Below are positions 12,201 through 24,400 of a stretch of 64,000 nt of DNA, piece by piece (the stretch's first letter is position 1; each line of letters opens with the position of its first letter). The DNA lies in the NCBI GenBank assembly GCA_030248135.1, contig JASANC010002903.1, positions 1 to 64,000 of the forward strand, read 5' to 3'. The translations under genes were made by a program, and so were the position numbers. Under the pieces are notes generated by a model that was not told the DNA's origin, ran no database searches, and saw nothing but the letters and a program-made list of their open reading frames with translations. This DNA comes from Theristus sp. LFF4_11. Taxonomy: Eukaryota > Nematoda > Chromadorea > Monhysterida > Xyalidae.

Positions 12201-13534
12201 AGTGCGTTTCGGATCGTGTTTGGTATGTGTCTAAGTGTGTGACTGTTTTAAGAGTCCTTTGTGTGTTTGCGATATGTCTGTTTCTGCGTCTCTTAAAAAA
12301 AAGAAAAAAGAAAAAAGAGAAAAAAGAAAGAAAAAAGATGTGCAAAAAAATAAAATAAAAAAAACATAAAAATAAAATGATGAATGAAGAGACAGCTCAT
12401 AGACTTGTTTCTTTGTTTTTTTTTGGTTTTTTCATCATAGTGTTGAGCCGTCACAGGCGTCGTTGCTGTTCTTTATCTTGTGTTTAAGAAAGCCACTCAT
12501 TGAAGTTTTTTGTTTATTGATTGTTTCGGGTTCTTCAGTTTTCGGTTCTCGTTTTGTGTGTGAATTGAGTTTTTTTTGGATAGAGTTTGTGCCTCCAAAT
12601 GTTTTTCAACTTCAGCTTGTTTTAGGGTAAATACATGGGCAATTCTTGCCCACATCCGACACCCGATACAAAACAATGATATAATAGTTGTTTGTTTCAT
12701 TCATTTTTTTGATAATTTTGTCATTATGTTAATTGTTTATCATTGTGTTTTTGTTAAAGGTGTTGCGCGTTAAATAAAATCTTGAATCTTGAATCTTGAA
12801 TACCAATCAGCGTGCCAGAACTCGGTAGCCCACCAGCGAGCGCAATTCAAATTGGGTTAATTCGTATTGCGTACAGTTTTCCGGTAAAACTTGGAAAGTA
12901 TACGTGACGACAGCTAACAACAATCAACTAACAAAGCCATCAATCAGTCAATTTATCAAAGTTCATACATCAGCATGGATAAAAGCAGCAACAACAGCAA
13001 AGCGCCAGCCCTCTTTGACAGTGCTACCTGGTCAACGTCGCGATGGACGTGTAGTGCAACGAGCCGCCCACATTCAGTTTCACGTACTGCGAGCCTGGCC
13101 CCGTGATCTTCCTCAGTCGGACGCCGCCGTGGTTTTGCACCAGCTGCTGCTGCTGTTCGCCAACGCCTGTGGTGCAAGCAAACGTTTCGCTGTCTTATCG
13201 TTCACAATTAAAAAGAATGAAAAAACTGTCGAGCATATTAGCAAGAGGTTCACTTAAATGTTCCTCTGCTGTTGTTTCAGATTCGACTCGATTGTGATAC
13301 ATTTCGCGGTCAGTGCAAATGACACGCCCAGAGAACTGTTGGGCCAGAAATACAAAGTCGCACTGCACCACACCTCAATGACCAACATTCACCAATGAAA
13401 GAGTGGTGCTCACCAGCAGAGTTGCTGCTGCTACTGGCCGCAGCCGACAACGAGCCCGGTGGCATCGGCTTGTTGCACACGCGCTCTGCTGTGTGCAATT
13501 TTGTGTTCCAGTTTATTTTGTCCATTTGTAACAT
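9248..13534 (-). CDS. BACURD (KCTD10/KCTD13/TNFAIP1-type) BTB adaptor of Cullin-3
   Basis: Seven phase-consistent exons (13534-13414, 13166-13028, 11089-10891, 10614-10492, 10293-10155, 9927-9815, 9517-9248) give about 367 residues. The BTB/T1 fold starts [14 protein letters not shown] near residue 68 and runs through [12 protein letters not shown] and [17 protein letters not shown]. It is followed by [31 protein letters not shown] and [19 protein letters not shown], all typical of KCTD10/13/TNFAIP1. These proteins present RhoA and other substrates to the CUL3 ubiquitin ligase. The N-terminus is Ser/Gln-rich and its start is uncertain: Met at 13465 is an in-frame alternative and further 5' exons are possible. 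The C-terminal exon carries a Gly/Ala/Gln-rich insertion (about residues 300-340) longer than in vertebrate proteins. The intron 13027-11090 hosts a LINE remnant in the opposite orientation. Confidence 0.93.
11160..12800 (+). mobile_element. CR1/L2-like LINE, 3' end fragment
   Basis: At 11181-11413 (+) an open frame ends with the C-terminal signature of non-LTR reverse transcriptase polyproteins: [19 protein letters not shown] followed by [10 protein letters not shown]. It is followed by a long T/G-rich, C-poor stretch like a 3' untranslated region, a purine-rich tract (12294-12350), and an end of tandem ATCTTGA units (12778-12799), the short-repeat tail typical of CR1/L2 elements instead of poly(A). 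The 5' part with the reverse transcriptase and endonuclease is absent, as in most truncated LINE insertions. It lies in a BACURD intron in antisense orientation. Confidence 0.7.
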
Positions 13535-13849
13535 TTCATTTCAGTTTTGACCAGTTCCACCAGAACTGAATTTGTGATGTTCTCTCAAGTCAAAACCATG
13601 AAGAATTGCTGCCTAAACAATTTCCATAGTGAAGCGGCTACACGCCGCTGGGTTACACAGTCACAGTGACACACAGTTCCCATCAGCATCCCATTCTATC
13701 ATCCAAATCATGTTCGACTGCGAATCAAGCAACAGTAATTTGTTCATGGTATATTTTGTTCTTTTGTTTTGCGTTTTGTACCTGTCTAACCAATATTACT
13801 TTTTTGAATTCGAAAAAAACATCAAAGCTAAAACACCGATGTCATAAAA

Positions 13850-14114
13850 CCATCAGCCATGGCGCACCAGCATTCGCCGCCATGCCGCCGTCGCACTCGC
13901 GCTCCGCGTTTGAATTGCCGCCATTACTGTTGCTGCTGACGACATGCCGCATCGACGACCAACGTTGGAATTTAGGCGTTGTCACGGCTGGATGATGAGC
14001 GCAGACGGCAGACTCGGTGGCTGACGACAGCACTGGCGTCACAATGACACTGTTGGCGGGCGGCATGGCCGTCAGCGTCGGTGGACTCGCGTGCAGCATG
14101 GCAGCAGTCGTCAT
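13850..14114 (-). CDS. Low-complexity coding exon of unknown gene (exon B)
   Basis: An open minus-strand frame with coding-like composition reads MTTAAMLHASPPTLTAMPPA, later SSNSNGGNSNAERECDGGMA. It ends near an ATG|GTTTTA donor. No good acceptor was found upstream of the ATG at 14114, so this may be a first exon or start inside the frame. It could be a 5' exon of the BACURD gene just downstream or of a separate gene. I recognise no domain. Confidence 0.35.
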
Positions 14115-14368
14115 CGGAAATAGTGCGTCGCAGTGAGATTACAGAATCGAACGGTGAATCGTAGGAAATCAAATCAACCAGAAAACAGTAGAAAACAAAA
14201 GTACCATTTCCCCAAAAACTATGGATCAGAATCAAAAACTTTCAAACTATTCACATACTATCCAGTTGCCTTGCGCAAATTTCCCCTCGCAAAAGTTCAG
14301 TTGCATGCAAAATTGAACAAACTAACCAGCCTACTACGACAAAAACCACACCGCGCAGAAAGGCTCAC

Positions 14369-14703
14369 CTGCGCTTGTTGGTGTCCGTTGTGCACCGGCG
14401 TGCTCAGCGGTTGGTGATGCCCGTTGTTGGTGCACATTGCCAAGTCGACGCTCGCTGCTGCGCTCAACGCAGCCCGCTGACTCGCCGCAGGCACGCAGCT
14501 CGAGTTGGAACAGGCCGACGACGGTGATTGGCTGCTCGCTGCTCTGGCTGTGTGCTGATTGGCTGTGCTCGCATCGGTGGAGTTTGTGGCTGTTGGTTGC
14601 TGATTGCTGGCGGCCGTGGCACACGAGACTGGCAGCATTGTTGCAAGTGTGGTAATCGTGATTGGACTCACTGAAGTTGTGAGGGGTTGTGGCAATTGAG
14701 GCT
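14369..14703 (-). CDS. Low-complexity Ser/Thr/Ala/Gln-rich coding exon of unknown gene (exon A)
   Basis: The open frame runs from an acceptor CTTCACCAG| (exon start 14703) to a strong donor CAG|GTGAGC (14369). It reads PQLPQPLTTSVSPITITTLA and continues rich in Ser, Thr, Ala, Asn and Gln. There is no recognisable domain. It could be the N-terminal part of an extended BACURD transcript or belong to an undetected gene; the phase link to neighbouring exons could not be settled. Confidence 0.4.
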
Positions 14704-15604
14704 CTGGTGAAGCACTCCAAACATAACCGTGATCACACTAATATCAATCAAAATTAATCAAGAACAAAAAATAATCACTGCTGCTCAAGTTTGCAGTTCT
14801 CCGATCTTTTGAATGACGGACGACTGAATTTGAAAATGCAGGTTATCTGGTGATTTCAGTTTCCTTTATTGGTGCATATTCAATATTGGCGACAAATTGA
14901 AATATAAAATTACAGCCTTCAAGCAAGAATCAATGTCGGAAACTATTTTAAAAGCACTAACGACTTATCCGAAAACAAAAAAAGCAAAGAGCATGGTGAA
15001 TCAAAAATAGCAACGATGAAATTGCACATTTTCTGGCACTCAATCAAAACAGCAACAACAACAACAACCTTGAAAGAACCGAAAATGGGGAAAGAAACAA
15101 CGGTTTGAGGGCTGCAACAATCAACATGCCATAAGAAAGAGGTGCAGTAATCAGTTGTTATCAATTTATTTATTTATATTTGTTTTTATATCCGATAAGA
15201 TTTATTTTCGCAGATAAAGCTAAGGGAATATTCGAACTGAGAGGGCAAGCGAAGAAACATGGAATGGCTGCATCAGTTTAAGGCAAATTTCAGGATACCA
15301 TTTATTAACATGTTCTCCTACTCCTAAATAGAGCATTTCCATTCAATAACAGAAAAATCCTAACACGCAAACCTAAATACAGCATGCCTAAATATTCCTA
15401 CAGTATGTTTATATCAAAAACCGGTCACCTTTTTCGCAGAATATCGGACTTCCGAAAAATGAAACAACGAAGTTGGAGTTGCAAGAAACCATATTCAGCA
15501 GCACACGGGATGTTTGATTTCAACCAACCGCGATACCTCCGTTCTTCTGTACCGTTGTTCAAAAGTTCCGCGAAAAATGTGGCACGCTTCTGAGCCAGCG
15601 CCCG
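14704..15604. other. Intergenic region, no gene seen
   Basis: AT-rich stretch between the unknown low-complexity exons and the 3' end of ADCK2 copy A. It has an (ATTT)n run near 15163-15190. Nothing coding could be supported. Confidence 0.5.
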
Positions 15605-18600
15605 CTATAACGCCTTGAAGAGGAACATCTTAGCGCCCTGCAGCAGATCGAGGTTTGCGTCGAGCGACCTGCCCAGCCCCTCGAGCACCATGATCGCCAG
15701 CACGACGCTCGTGAAGTTCGGCTCCAGCGACACTTTGTGCGTGCTGACCAGGGTCAACAGCTCGGAGAGCATGCGCGAGATGTCCAGCTGCGACAACAAA
15801 TTGAGACAAAACATGCGAAAGATTGTTGATTGGCTGGTGTTTGTATGAAGTCGCTGCGCTGACCGGTTGCCTCATAATAGATCTTCAGTCGATTATAAGC
15901 AAACCAATACCGTGAGTGATTACTACTGGGTAAACGAAACCAAACGAAATCAACAAAGTTGCATGCAGCTTGTCTGCATTTCAGCCCGCTCAGCCCCAAC
16001 ACACACCCAATCGGCAGATCACTTAATGCGACCAATGCAACCTGTCGAATTCTACCAATCCGCACTGATTGTCTGAACAAGCCACAGAAACAGTCCAGTG
16101 AGCAATCGCTCCAAAGTCCACCAACGCACATCTTTCAGCGGTACGCTGTTTCCATCCTTGAGCACCGTCTGCTGCACCATTTTGTCCATGTCGTCGCAGA
16201 GGGCATCAACGTTCGTGACGTGCTGATTCAGGTGCGGCGATTGTTCCACTAACAAACGACCAATTAGACGGCCCTGCGCGGTTGTGGAGAACGTTTGGAG
16301 ACATGCGACGTCCAGAGGTTTAGATAACATTCAAAGATCCAGTCTCAGACACCATGGTCTTTGTCAATAAGCAACTGGAGATAAAAAAACAGTTGCCAGA
16401 ATTATTTGCTTTCCACTCGCAAGAAACAAAGGCAATCACAATAAGAACCGGTTGCGTTGTTCAAAGGCAAACGATCAACGAAAAAACTCCAACAGCAAAC
16501 TAATAGCTCGTTTTTAGTTCTGCTACTCATCGTCGAAAGAAAGTGCAATTCGTGCAGCGCAGTGAGTCGCAGAACCATAAAAGTAGCAATGGACACCATC
16601 CCAGACAACAATACCCATGCCCATGGCCAGTCCAACCGTGCTGCCCACTCACATCGTGCTGTATCAACGCACGGAAGACGGCCCTGAAGTTGTGCAGGTC
16701 CCGTTCGCTCAATTGCACCGTGATTCCAGTGTCGAGGAAGACGAGCGTCGGGTCGGGCGTGCGATCGTCGGCACACAGCAGCGCGTCCGTCAGCTCAGAG
16801 TCGCCGACAACGCGACGCACCAGGTTGCGCACGCGCAGACCCTGCCAATACAACACGAAGAATTAAAAGCAGAATAAAACATGAGAAGATGAATTACTTT
16901 TGCTCAATTTCAACATCGTTTCCCACACCAGAAGCAGTACAACACCAATATGCCCCCAACCCAACGACAGACCACTCGGCGCGTCATTCGCCTGAGTCGC
17001 TTGCGCCACGGCAGCTCGGCCGGGTCGAGCGTTCTCGTGTGATTCTGGACGAGAATGTTGCCCGGGTGCAGATCGCCGTGCACGAAGTTGTCGCGAAAGA
17101 TCATCTGACACACCGATCGCACGCCCGCGAACGCCAGCGCCGCGTTCAGCCGTCGCGACTCCTCGGACAGCTCCGCGTACTTCTTCTCGGACGTCGGAAT
17201 GAAGTGCGAGATGTGCAGGCCTTCCTGCAAAAACAGGGTGTGGCGTTTGAAATGGACATACGAAGTATTGGTCAGTCTTGAATGATTGGTTTAGAGGGCT
17301 GCGTACACAGTTGGCGGTTATGTCCGATGAGCGGAAAACGGACCGAAACCACAAGCCCAGCCAAGCAAGATTGGTTTGTATCGTGTGCAGGCTTAGCGAA
17401 ACGTTTTGTAAGCGGCATCGAAGCAAAACGAACAAGACGAAAATGATTCTTTCAGAACAAACTGATTGAATGGAACTGGGTCATTCACACATCATCCCAC
17501 CCTGAAACACAATCAGAGTGTCAACCTAGAACTAGCACTCTTTTAGTTTCGTCTAACTAGCACTCTTTTAGTTTCGTCTAACTAGCACTCTTTTAGTTTC
17601 GTCTTACCGTGTCTCGTCTCTCTGTTTTCTCTTGGCAAACACAAAACACCAACCTCAAACGTTTCAATGAGAATTTGCTCCGTGAACAGCAGCGGTGTCG
17701 GAAAGCGAATGTTGTCAACATCGGCGAAATTCTTTGCGAAACGCGTCAGGGCACGACCCTCGTGGCGCAGGTCGACCTGTGGAAATAATGAAACGAAAAT
17801 CTTGAAAAACTGTCAACAATAACAAATATTACTCATTTTATTTAAATACTAAAAAAAATTTTCAAGTGTACCCTTTCAATTGCGTACAAAATTGAAAGAT
17901 ACCTATATGCAGTTTATGTGGCTGTTTTATTGCAGTTGTATTTCAATTCATCAGCATGCAGCCAATTAGCATTGGATGCTTAGCATGAATTGCGTCGTAT
18001 TGATTGGCGTTTTGACCGCCCGGTTTGTCACGTGATTCACAGCCAGCCAACATAACAGTCACATCTGGACCCCACTCAAACTCAAAACAAACTCAGAAAC
18101 AATCTGGTACAGAACGCTTATAGATCACAAACGCTTTACACTGAAACAATCCTTTGGAAGAACGGGCTCGACCTGTTTTTCCATGACAACGCGAAAGTCG
18201 TCCAGACATTTCACTGGATTCAAATAGCGCAGCGACGGTACCACCAAGTTTAATAGACGGGCACCCCACTGAAGAATGGCCATGTCAAGCTGGATCTCAC
18301 GGATGACGGACGGGTGCGCTACCTGAGCGACACGGAAAACTTTGAAATTATCCGCTCTTGCATACTGCAAATGTGTTGCACATGAAAATAAATCCGCAAA
18401 TAATAAAAAATGTCATGGAGATTACTCAGAAAATCTTAGCCTTAGTGAAGTCGTTGTAGGTACTCCTAAACCAATCAATTAGTTTATAACTGATTAAGTA
18501 GCCTTGAGTATACAGGCACTGAATTGGTACAGCACCCAGCCAGCTTCCCCTACCCCTCCCCCATTTTTCGCACATTCAAGCTCAAAATGCGTTGCATGTT

Positions 18601-20365
18601 TCAAAGAAGATTCTCAAGAAATCAAGGAAAATTTGAGCAAACTTTAACAGCGACCGGTACGTATGCAGCCGAATGAAACTCATCGATTCGGGCGCTCGTA
18701 TCGTGCTCGAATTGAATCGGATCAATCACAGCCTTGAAGACCTGCCACAAAAAAGCGCTTTATTTGTCCTCTCAATGGCCAATAAAACAGCTCATGCACA
18801 CTTCAGCATAAATGCAAGTGAAAATTGAAAAAAATTTATCAAAACCCAAGAAAACCCTAATACCTGAGCAATGCATCCCGAGCCAATCGGTTTACGGTCA
18901 AACTGCCTGAACAAAAAAGTGTGAATGTCATTTGCCCAATATTGCTTGGCATTCCATTGCCATTGACTGACCGTGTTGTCACGAAAGCAACTGGTGCCAA
19001 TCAGCATTGCGAGAATCAATTTTCAAGTGCTGTACACACCAAAAACGTGTTGTTATTGAAGTATTTGATTGGCTCGCAGGGTAGACAGCTTAAAGGACTA
19101 TTTATTTTGTCGAGATCTTCTCAAATCAAATTTCAGCTTTACTTCACAAGAAAATGAACACCAGGCAAACCTGGAACGCAACGCAAACAACCGCACGCAC
19201 CTGAACAGCGCGTGCCACTGCGGCCCGAACGTCTCCGTGAGCACGCGCTCCGTTTCAGCCCACGGACGCACTCGGGTGCCCCTTTGCAACTGGCCGAAAC
19301 GAGCGCAGAACTCGGCCGAGAACAGATCCCGCCGAGTGGCGGCCCACTGCGCGAGCTTGATGATGGTTGGTCCGCCATAGCGCACGGCCAGGAACATGCA
19401 CTGCCACCAGAGCTGCAGGGTGTGCCGGTGCACACAGGCGAACGGGTAGAGCAGCAGCAGTGGGGTGAACTGCAGCGAGAGACGCGCGGCACGACACAGC
19501 ACGTACAGGTGCCACAGGAGGCGGCGGAACAGAGTGCTCTCCTGCAACGGTCGGGTGCTGCGAGCGGCAGTGTCGTGTGCAAGCACTCAGTTTTGTGGAT
19601 TGACTGCGCTTGAATTGGAAGGGCTGATTATACAACTGGACTACAACGAAATTTTTATTCGCGAAATTCGAATTTTCTTGCGTCTGTCAGCAGTTTTTAA
19701 TAAATAGAGGAGACAATCACTGGAGGGCTGGATCAATCACTGACGAGGCAATGGGAAAAGAAACAGGCCGAACTGCAAAGAGCTTTTGTGCAACCGGCTG
19801 ATTTGCGGCATAGCGCTGTCTGCTTCAAAACAACAAATCAGCAAACGGCATACAAACGCAGGCAGCTCGATGCTTATGGCCGTGCGATGTGCACTTGCGG
19901 CCATGGGGTGCATTGTGCAATGTTCGTTGAGTGCACCATGCACCACGCCACACCATCGCAAGGGCACCGGCACCGCAGCTCTTGTAAGCTTGCAACCAAA
20001 CAGCCAACCTGTGGCACAATGTCCGACAACGCAGCGACGGCGAGCGAGTGCTGCTGCACCGGCGTTTTCGAGCGTCGGCCCGATGTTGCATCAGCTGCAA
20101 CTTCGTCGCACAACGCAGACGCGACTGAACGTGGCACTTGGCTTGTCAGAACTACAACACCGGAAGTGATGAGACCAAATTTCATAATCGTTCGATATCG
20201 CCATCTCAAGAATTGTCTTGACGGTAAGTAGACTGAGATCCGTTGACAATTTGCGGCGCTTCTCTTTGTCCTTCTCAAGAGACCAACTGGGAAATGGTGG
20301 CTGCATCGTATGGCAGAATGATGATTGCGCCATTTCGAACAGGCGATCGTGCGGATGGCGTTCAT
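15605..20365 (-). CDS. ADCK2-type UbiB/ABC1 mitochondrial kinase-like protein, copy A
   Basis: Ten exons: 20365-20009, 19541-19201, 18906-18864, 18741-18643, 18322-18173, 17776-17654, 17224 to about 16946, 16841-16653, 16273-16130 and 15787-15605. The product is about 635 residues, close to human ADCK2. Exon 1 is a Arg/Ser-rich mitochondrial presequence followed by a hydrophobic stretch. UbiB signatures follow: IIKLAQWAATRRDLFS (the KxGQ-type region, here KLAQ), GSGCIAQ loop, VPVAVK with the ATP lysine, FVHGDLHPGNILVQ catalytic loop, and FLDTG metal-binding DxG-type motif. The C-terminus AIMVLEGLGRSLD is the ADCK2 tail. The family is linked to coenzyme Q and lipid homeostasis in mitochondria. 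The donor of exon 7 is not certain, because the frame after NILVQ is open for about 60 residues. A tandem paralogue lies directly upstream. Confidence 0.9.
17531..17604. repeat. 25-bp tandem repeat, three copies
   Basis: The unit beginning actagcactcttttagtttc repeats at 17531, 17556 and 17581 with no visible mismatch until the last bases. It lies in the intron between exons 7 and 6 of ADCK2 copy A. Confidence 0.95.
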
Positions 20366-21407
20366 GTTTTTTTTTAATTTTGGATGTTGTTGCGATGAAA
20401 ATAATTTTTGGCAAGCCGTGTCTTCTAAAATTGATATCAGACCAGACAACACGAGAAATCTTTTTGACATTTACGATATCACAGGCGGACGTGAAACCGC
20501 AATCACTCTTTAAAATTATTTCCAATCCAACGGTACCTTCAATTTTTTAATTTTACCACACAAAATAAACAATTTCAAGTTTACAAAACTATATCCACGA
20601 AACACACACAGCACAAAATCACATCAAGACCTGTGAGACATGACTAAATTGAAACAGTGACATTGTTGTTCGAACCGGCTGCCAAGAAAAAAGCATTAAC
20701 ATGAGCAATTTCAACCTCAATAAAAACAAATGTAAAACAAACCACAAAACACACATGCTACAGCGCACTAAAATAAGAAAGAACGACCAACAAAAAACAG
20801 AAAGACTAGCAGACGACTAGCTACCGGTAAATTAATCAAATAAAACCAAAATAATTATCAATCCTTTTTCTGCACAAACAATAATTTCATAACGTACAAT
20901 AAGTCTCACGGTTTGAGAATGGAATATGTTAGCGAATACTGAGATTGAAAGGCCGAACATGACGATAAAGGTCCCTAAACAAGAAAGAACAAAAAAGTCG
21001 TCACCTAAAATGGCACAAACAACAAAACCAGAAATTCCTGCTTTTTCGAATCTGATACACTGAACAAGAATAGTCTGCAGCCAACAATTTCTGTTCGAAT
21101 TTTTTTGCACGATTGGCCGCAGCAGCTGGTGATGTAAAAATCTACAAGTAATGAATCAGCATAACACAAAACAGATTTCAATCTCTCAAAAAACTCTGTT
21201 TTCTCTCAACTTATTATTAAATGAGCAAACTTATTCAATTCTGGAGCTCCTAACAGGTCTTTTGGAAACAATCTACCTGACAAATGTTTCTTCTAAAAAT
21301 TCATCTCTTTTTAAGATCAGGTGTATCAAAACCGTTAGTTTGGTCGATTCATTTTAAAACACCTGAAACCTAGTCAAGAACATGGCGTTACTAAATAAAG
21401 CGAGTTC
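20366..21407. other. Intergenic region between the two ADCK2 copies
   Basis: About 1 kb, holding the promoter of copy A and the 3' flank of copy B. A minus-strand open frame at 20832-21110 is hydrophobic (GTFIVMFGLSISVFANIF after a TTTAG acceptor-like site), but I could not connect it to any gene or family and leave it uncalled. Confidence 0.45.
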
Positions 21408-24400
21408 TCAGGACGTGGTGCACGCAGCCACCACAAACGGACGTGCACAATGCAACAGATCCAACTCCGGATGCAACGATCGACCGAGTCCCTCGAGCAC
21501 GGCGACGGCCAACAAAACGCACGCGTACTCAGGCACCAGGCAGACTTTGTGCGCACTGACGATCGACAGCAGATCGGACAGCAGACGAGAGACGTTCAGC
21601 TGAAAGCAACGGGTGAACTGAGAAGAGTTTGCGATGACACTGAAGAGCGTTGGCAGGACAACGACAATGATTGATGACATGAGTAAAAAGGTTTTCCACG
21701 GTGTCCATTGCACGGACGACCGAAGAACCGCGGTATGCGTGCTGCGCAACCACAAACAGCGATCTGTTCGGTTTGAAGGCAACGGAACTACGGGTCAAAC
21801 ACAGACATCAGCACATACTTTGTGCTGTATAGTTCATTTCAGCAACCCAAACCCGAACCACGAACAAAGATACCGTCTTCAGCGATAACTTTGTGCCGTC
21901 AGCATGAGTTCGCAGCAGGCGTTCAATGTCGCCGCAGAAACGCTCTGGCTCAGAACACCACTGTTGGCCATCGGGCGCGTGCTCAAGCAACAGTTGACCT
22001 ATTCGATAGCCCTAAAAATTTGAATCAAACACACAATATTGGTGGGCGGGGTGACCAAGATGCTTCATGATTGGCTGCTTGATGCTGGCAAGATCCAATC
22101 CAGCGCACACATCAGCAGAAATTCACACAACAACTTATTATGAATGGCATGTCTGACAAAAAATTTAAACTAAAAAACTCGTTTTGGTGAATACTGACAT
22201 CCCCGTCGACGACGGCGCGAAAGGCGGATCGAAAATTCAGCAGATCCTTGCGGCACAGTTCCACGGTGATTCCCGTGTCAAGAAACACCAAAATCGGCAG
22301 ACTTGATGCGTCGAAAACGTCGCTGTTATTAATTTTTGGAGTTTTATTTGATGAATTGTTACTTCTATGCTTCTCAGTAGCCTTGTCGCCATTCGTGAGC
22401 ACTTCAGTGTCACCAGTGTTCACAGCCAGCCTTTTAGTGAACATCAACTTGAGCGTGTCAAACTGAAAGTAAAACGCAGGGCTGGCAATAAAAAACCAAA
22501 AACCAAAATAGTTCTTTTACTGAAAATAGCGAAAACAGTTTTCACGGTGTTTCAAAAAAAAGTGCAGACTCGCGTGAGTTTTGCGTCAAGCACATTTCCA
22601 CATCTAAAAAGCCCCAAAAAACTGAACCCCAAGTATCGCACCGCACCGACCACATTTCGAATCCACCAGCGCGCGTTCGCGAGTCCACCCGAGGACCGCA
22701 CCAGCTCAGCCGTCTCCTCCGGTTTCACCCTGTTCTGCACGAGAATGTTGCCCGGATGCAGGTCACCATGGACGAAATTATCGCTGAATATCATCTGACA
22801 GACCGCACGCACACCGGCCACTGACAAATGCTCGTTCAGACGACGAGACTCCGGCGAGAGGCGAGCGCCACACTCGGGCGACGGCGGGATGAAGTGCGAC
22901 ACGTGCAGGCCTTCCTGCAATTGGTGACGGAATCGTGGCTTTCAGGCAACTTTGATTTTGAATCATTGTTTTCTCTGTGTTTTGTCGTGCTGAAGTGGAG
23001 CGTCGTACCTTCGGGCTTTCGTTTTCGGACAATTTTGAAGTGGATTTTAAATTGAGTCAAGCATATAAAACGTATTTTCTGTCCATGCGTGCGTCCATTC
23101 TATCAATCCAGAAACAAAAAAAACTGTCGACATCCATCCGACAACAAGACGACAAAACAATCGAAGCCAGAAGCATTGTCTTGCTGCAGATAGCAACCGA
23201 GTCGTGTGTGGTGATGTGGTCGAAAGTTGTTTGGCTAACATGACATGACAACATGAAAAAAGTTCGCTCAAAATACCTTTGCCTGAGCGTTGGTAATGAG
23301 CTAAATTAGCACGCCCAATTCAATTCTACCAATCAGCGGTCCCAGCCACACAACAGCATTCGATTGACGATTTACTGAACAGTGAACACCAAAACAAACG
23401 CCGCCCGTTTTGACAACCTCGAACGTTTCAATCAGCACACGAGCATTACAGTACAACGGTGTTGGGAATTTGACGAACGGGTTCCGGCGAAAATTGTGAG
23501 CAAAGCGTTTCAGAGCACAGCATTCGTGACGTAGATCGACCTAAATTAAAAGATTTTTTGTTTTTACAAACTTTTTTACTTGGATAAAAACTACAGATAA
23601 AAAGTATCGTATAAAAATAAGTGACCCAATCGAATTCCAACGTCTCTACACCTCCTCACACCGAGTGCCTGCCACTCCAAAAAGTTGGTCATTGGCGAAT
23701 GGAGCAAAAAGTGAGCGCAGCTTTTCTTCATAATACAGGGTGTCCCAAAAAACATAACAAAAGTAAATGGCTCGTTCGGCCGACTGGTTGCACGTGAAGC
23801 TGTGAAATTTGAAACACTTTTAGAAATAAGGAACACATTTTGTGTGTCCAAATTTTATCCCGAAATTCCACTTTTTCAATAATATTTTAGCAGAAATGCG
23901 TAAAAACTCAAAAATCACCTAACTTCAGCATTTTGACTCAGGATAATCATCGTTGTCGTCATCGAGATTCACATATGACAGTGGCGCAAGTTCATCTTCA
24001 GCTTCGTCTTCACTGATCTCATCAGATTTACCCTCTCGACCCTTTAGTTTCACTTTCTTCAGCTGCTCAATGTCTTTTTCATTGTTCTCAATGATTGCCG
24101 ACATTCGGTGTTCAAAATTGATCAGCAATTCTGGTGCAGGGCCCGATCATCGTTGATTTTTTGCACACCACTGCGAATTTTGGTTTTCAAATTGTCGAAA
24201 ATGTTGGGCGCCGAACGGTACACAATTTCTTTCAGGTGCCCCAAACCCATAAGTCAAGAGGAAAATTGAAACAAGTGCGCGAGTGGCTGTCGGCGTCGTT
24301 CGGTGACCGCTGGATCGGCCGCATGGGCAGAATTGAATAGCCCGAGAGGAGTCCGGACATGAAGCCTTTGACTTCTGCGTTTGGGGGCATCTGACGGATA

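Noticed and set aside
20832..21110. A hydrophobic minus-strand frame as a membrane-protein exon
   Set aside because: No neighbouring exon in phase, no family resemblance, AT-rich codon use typical of introns here.
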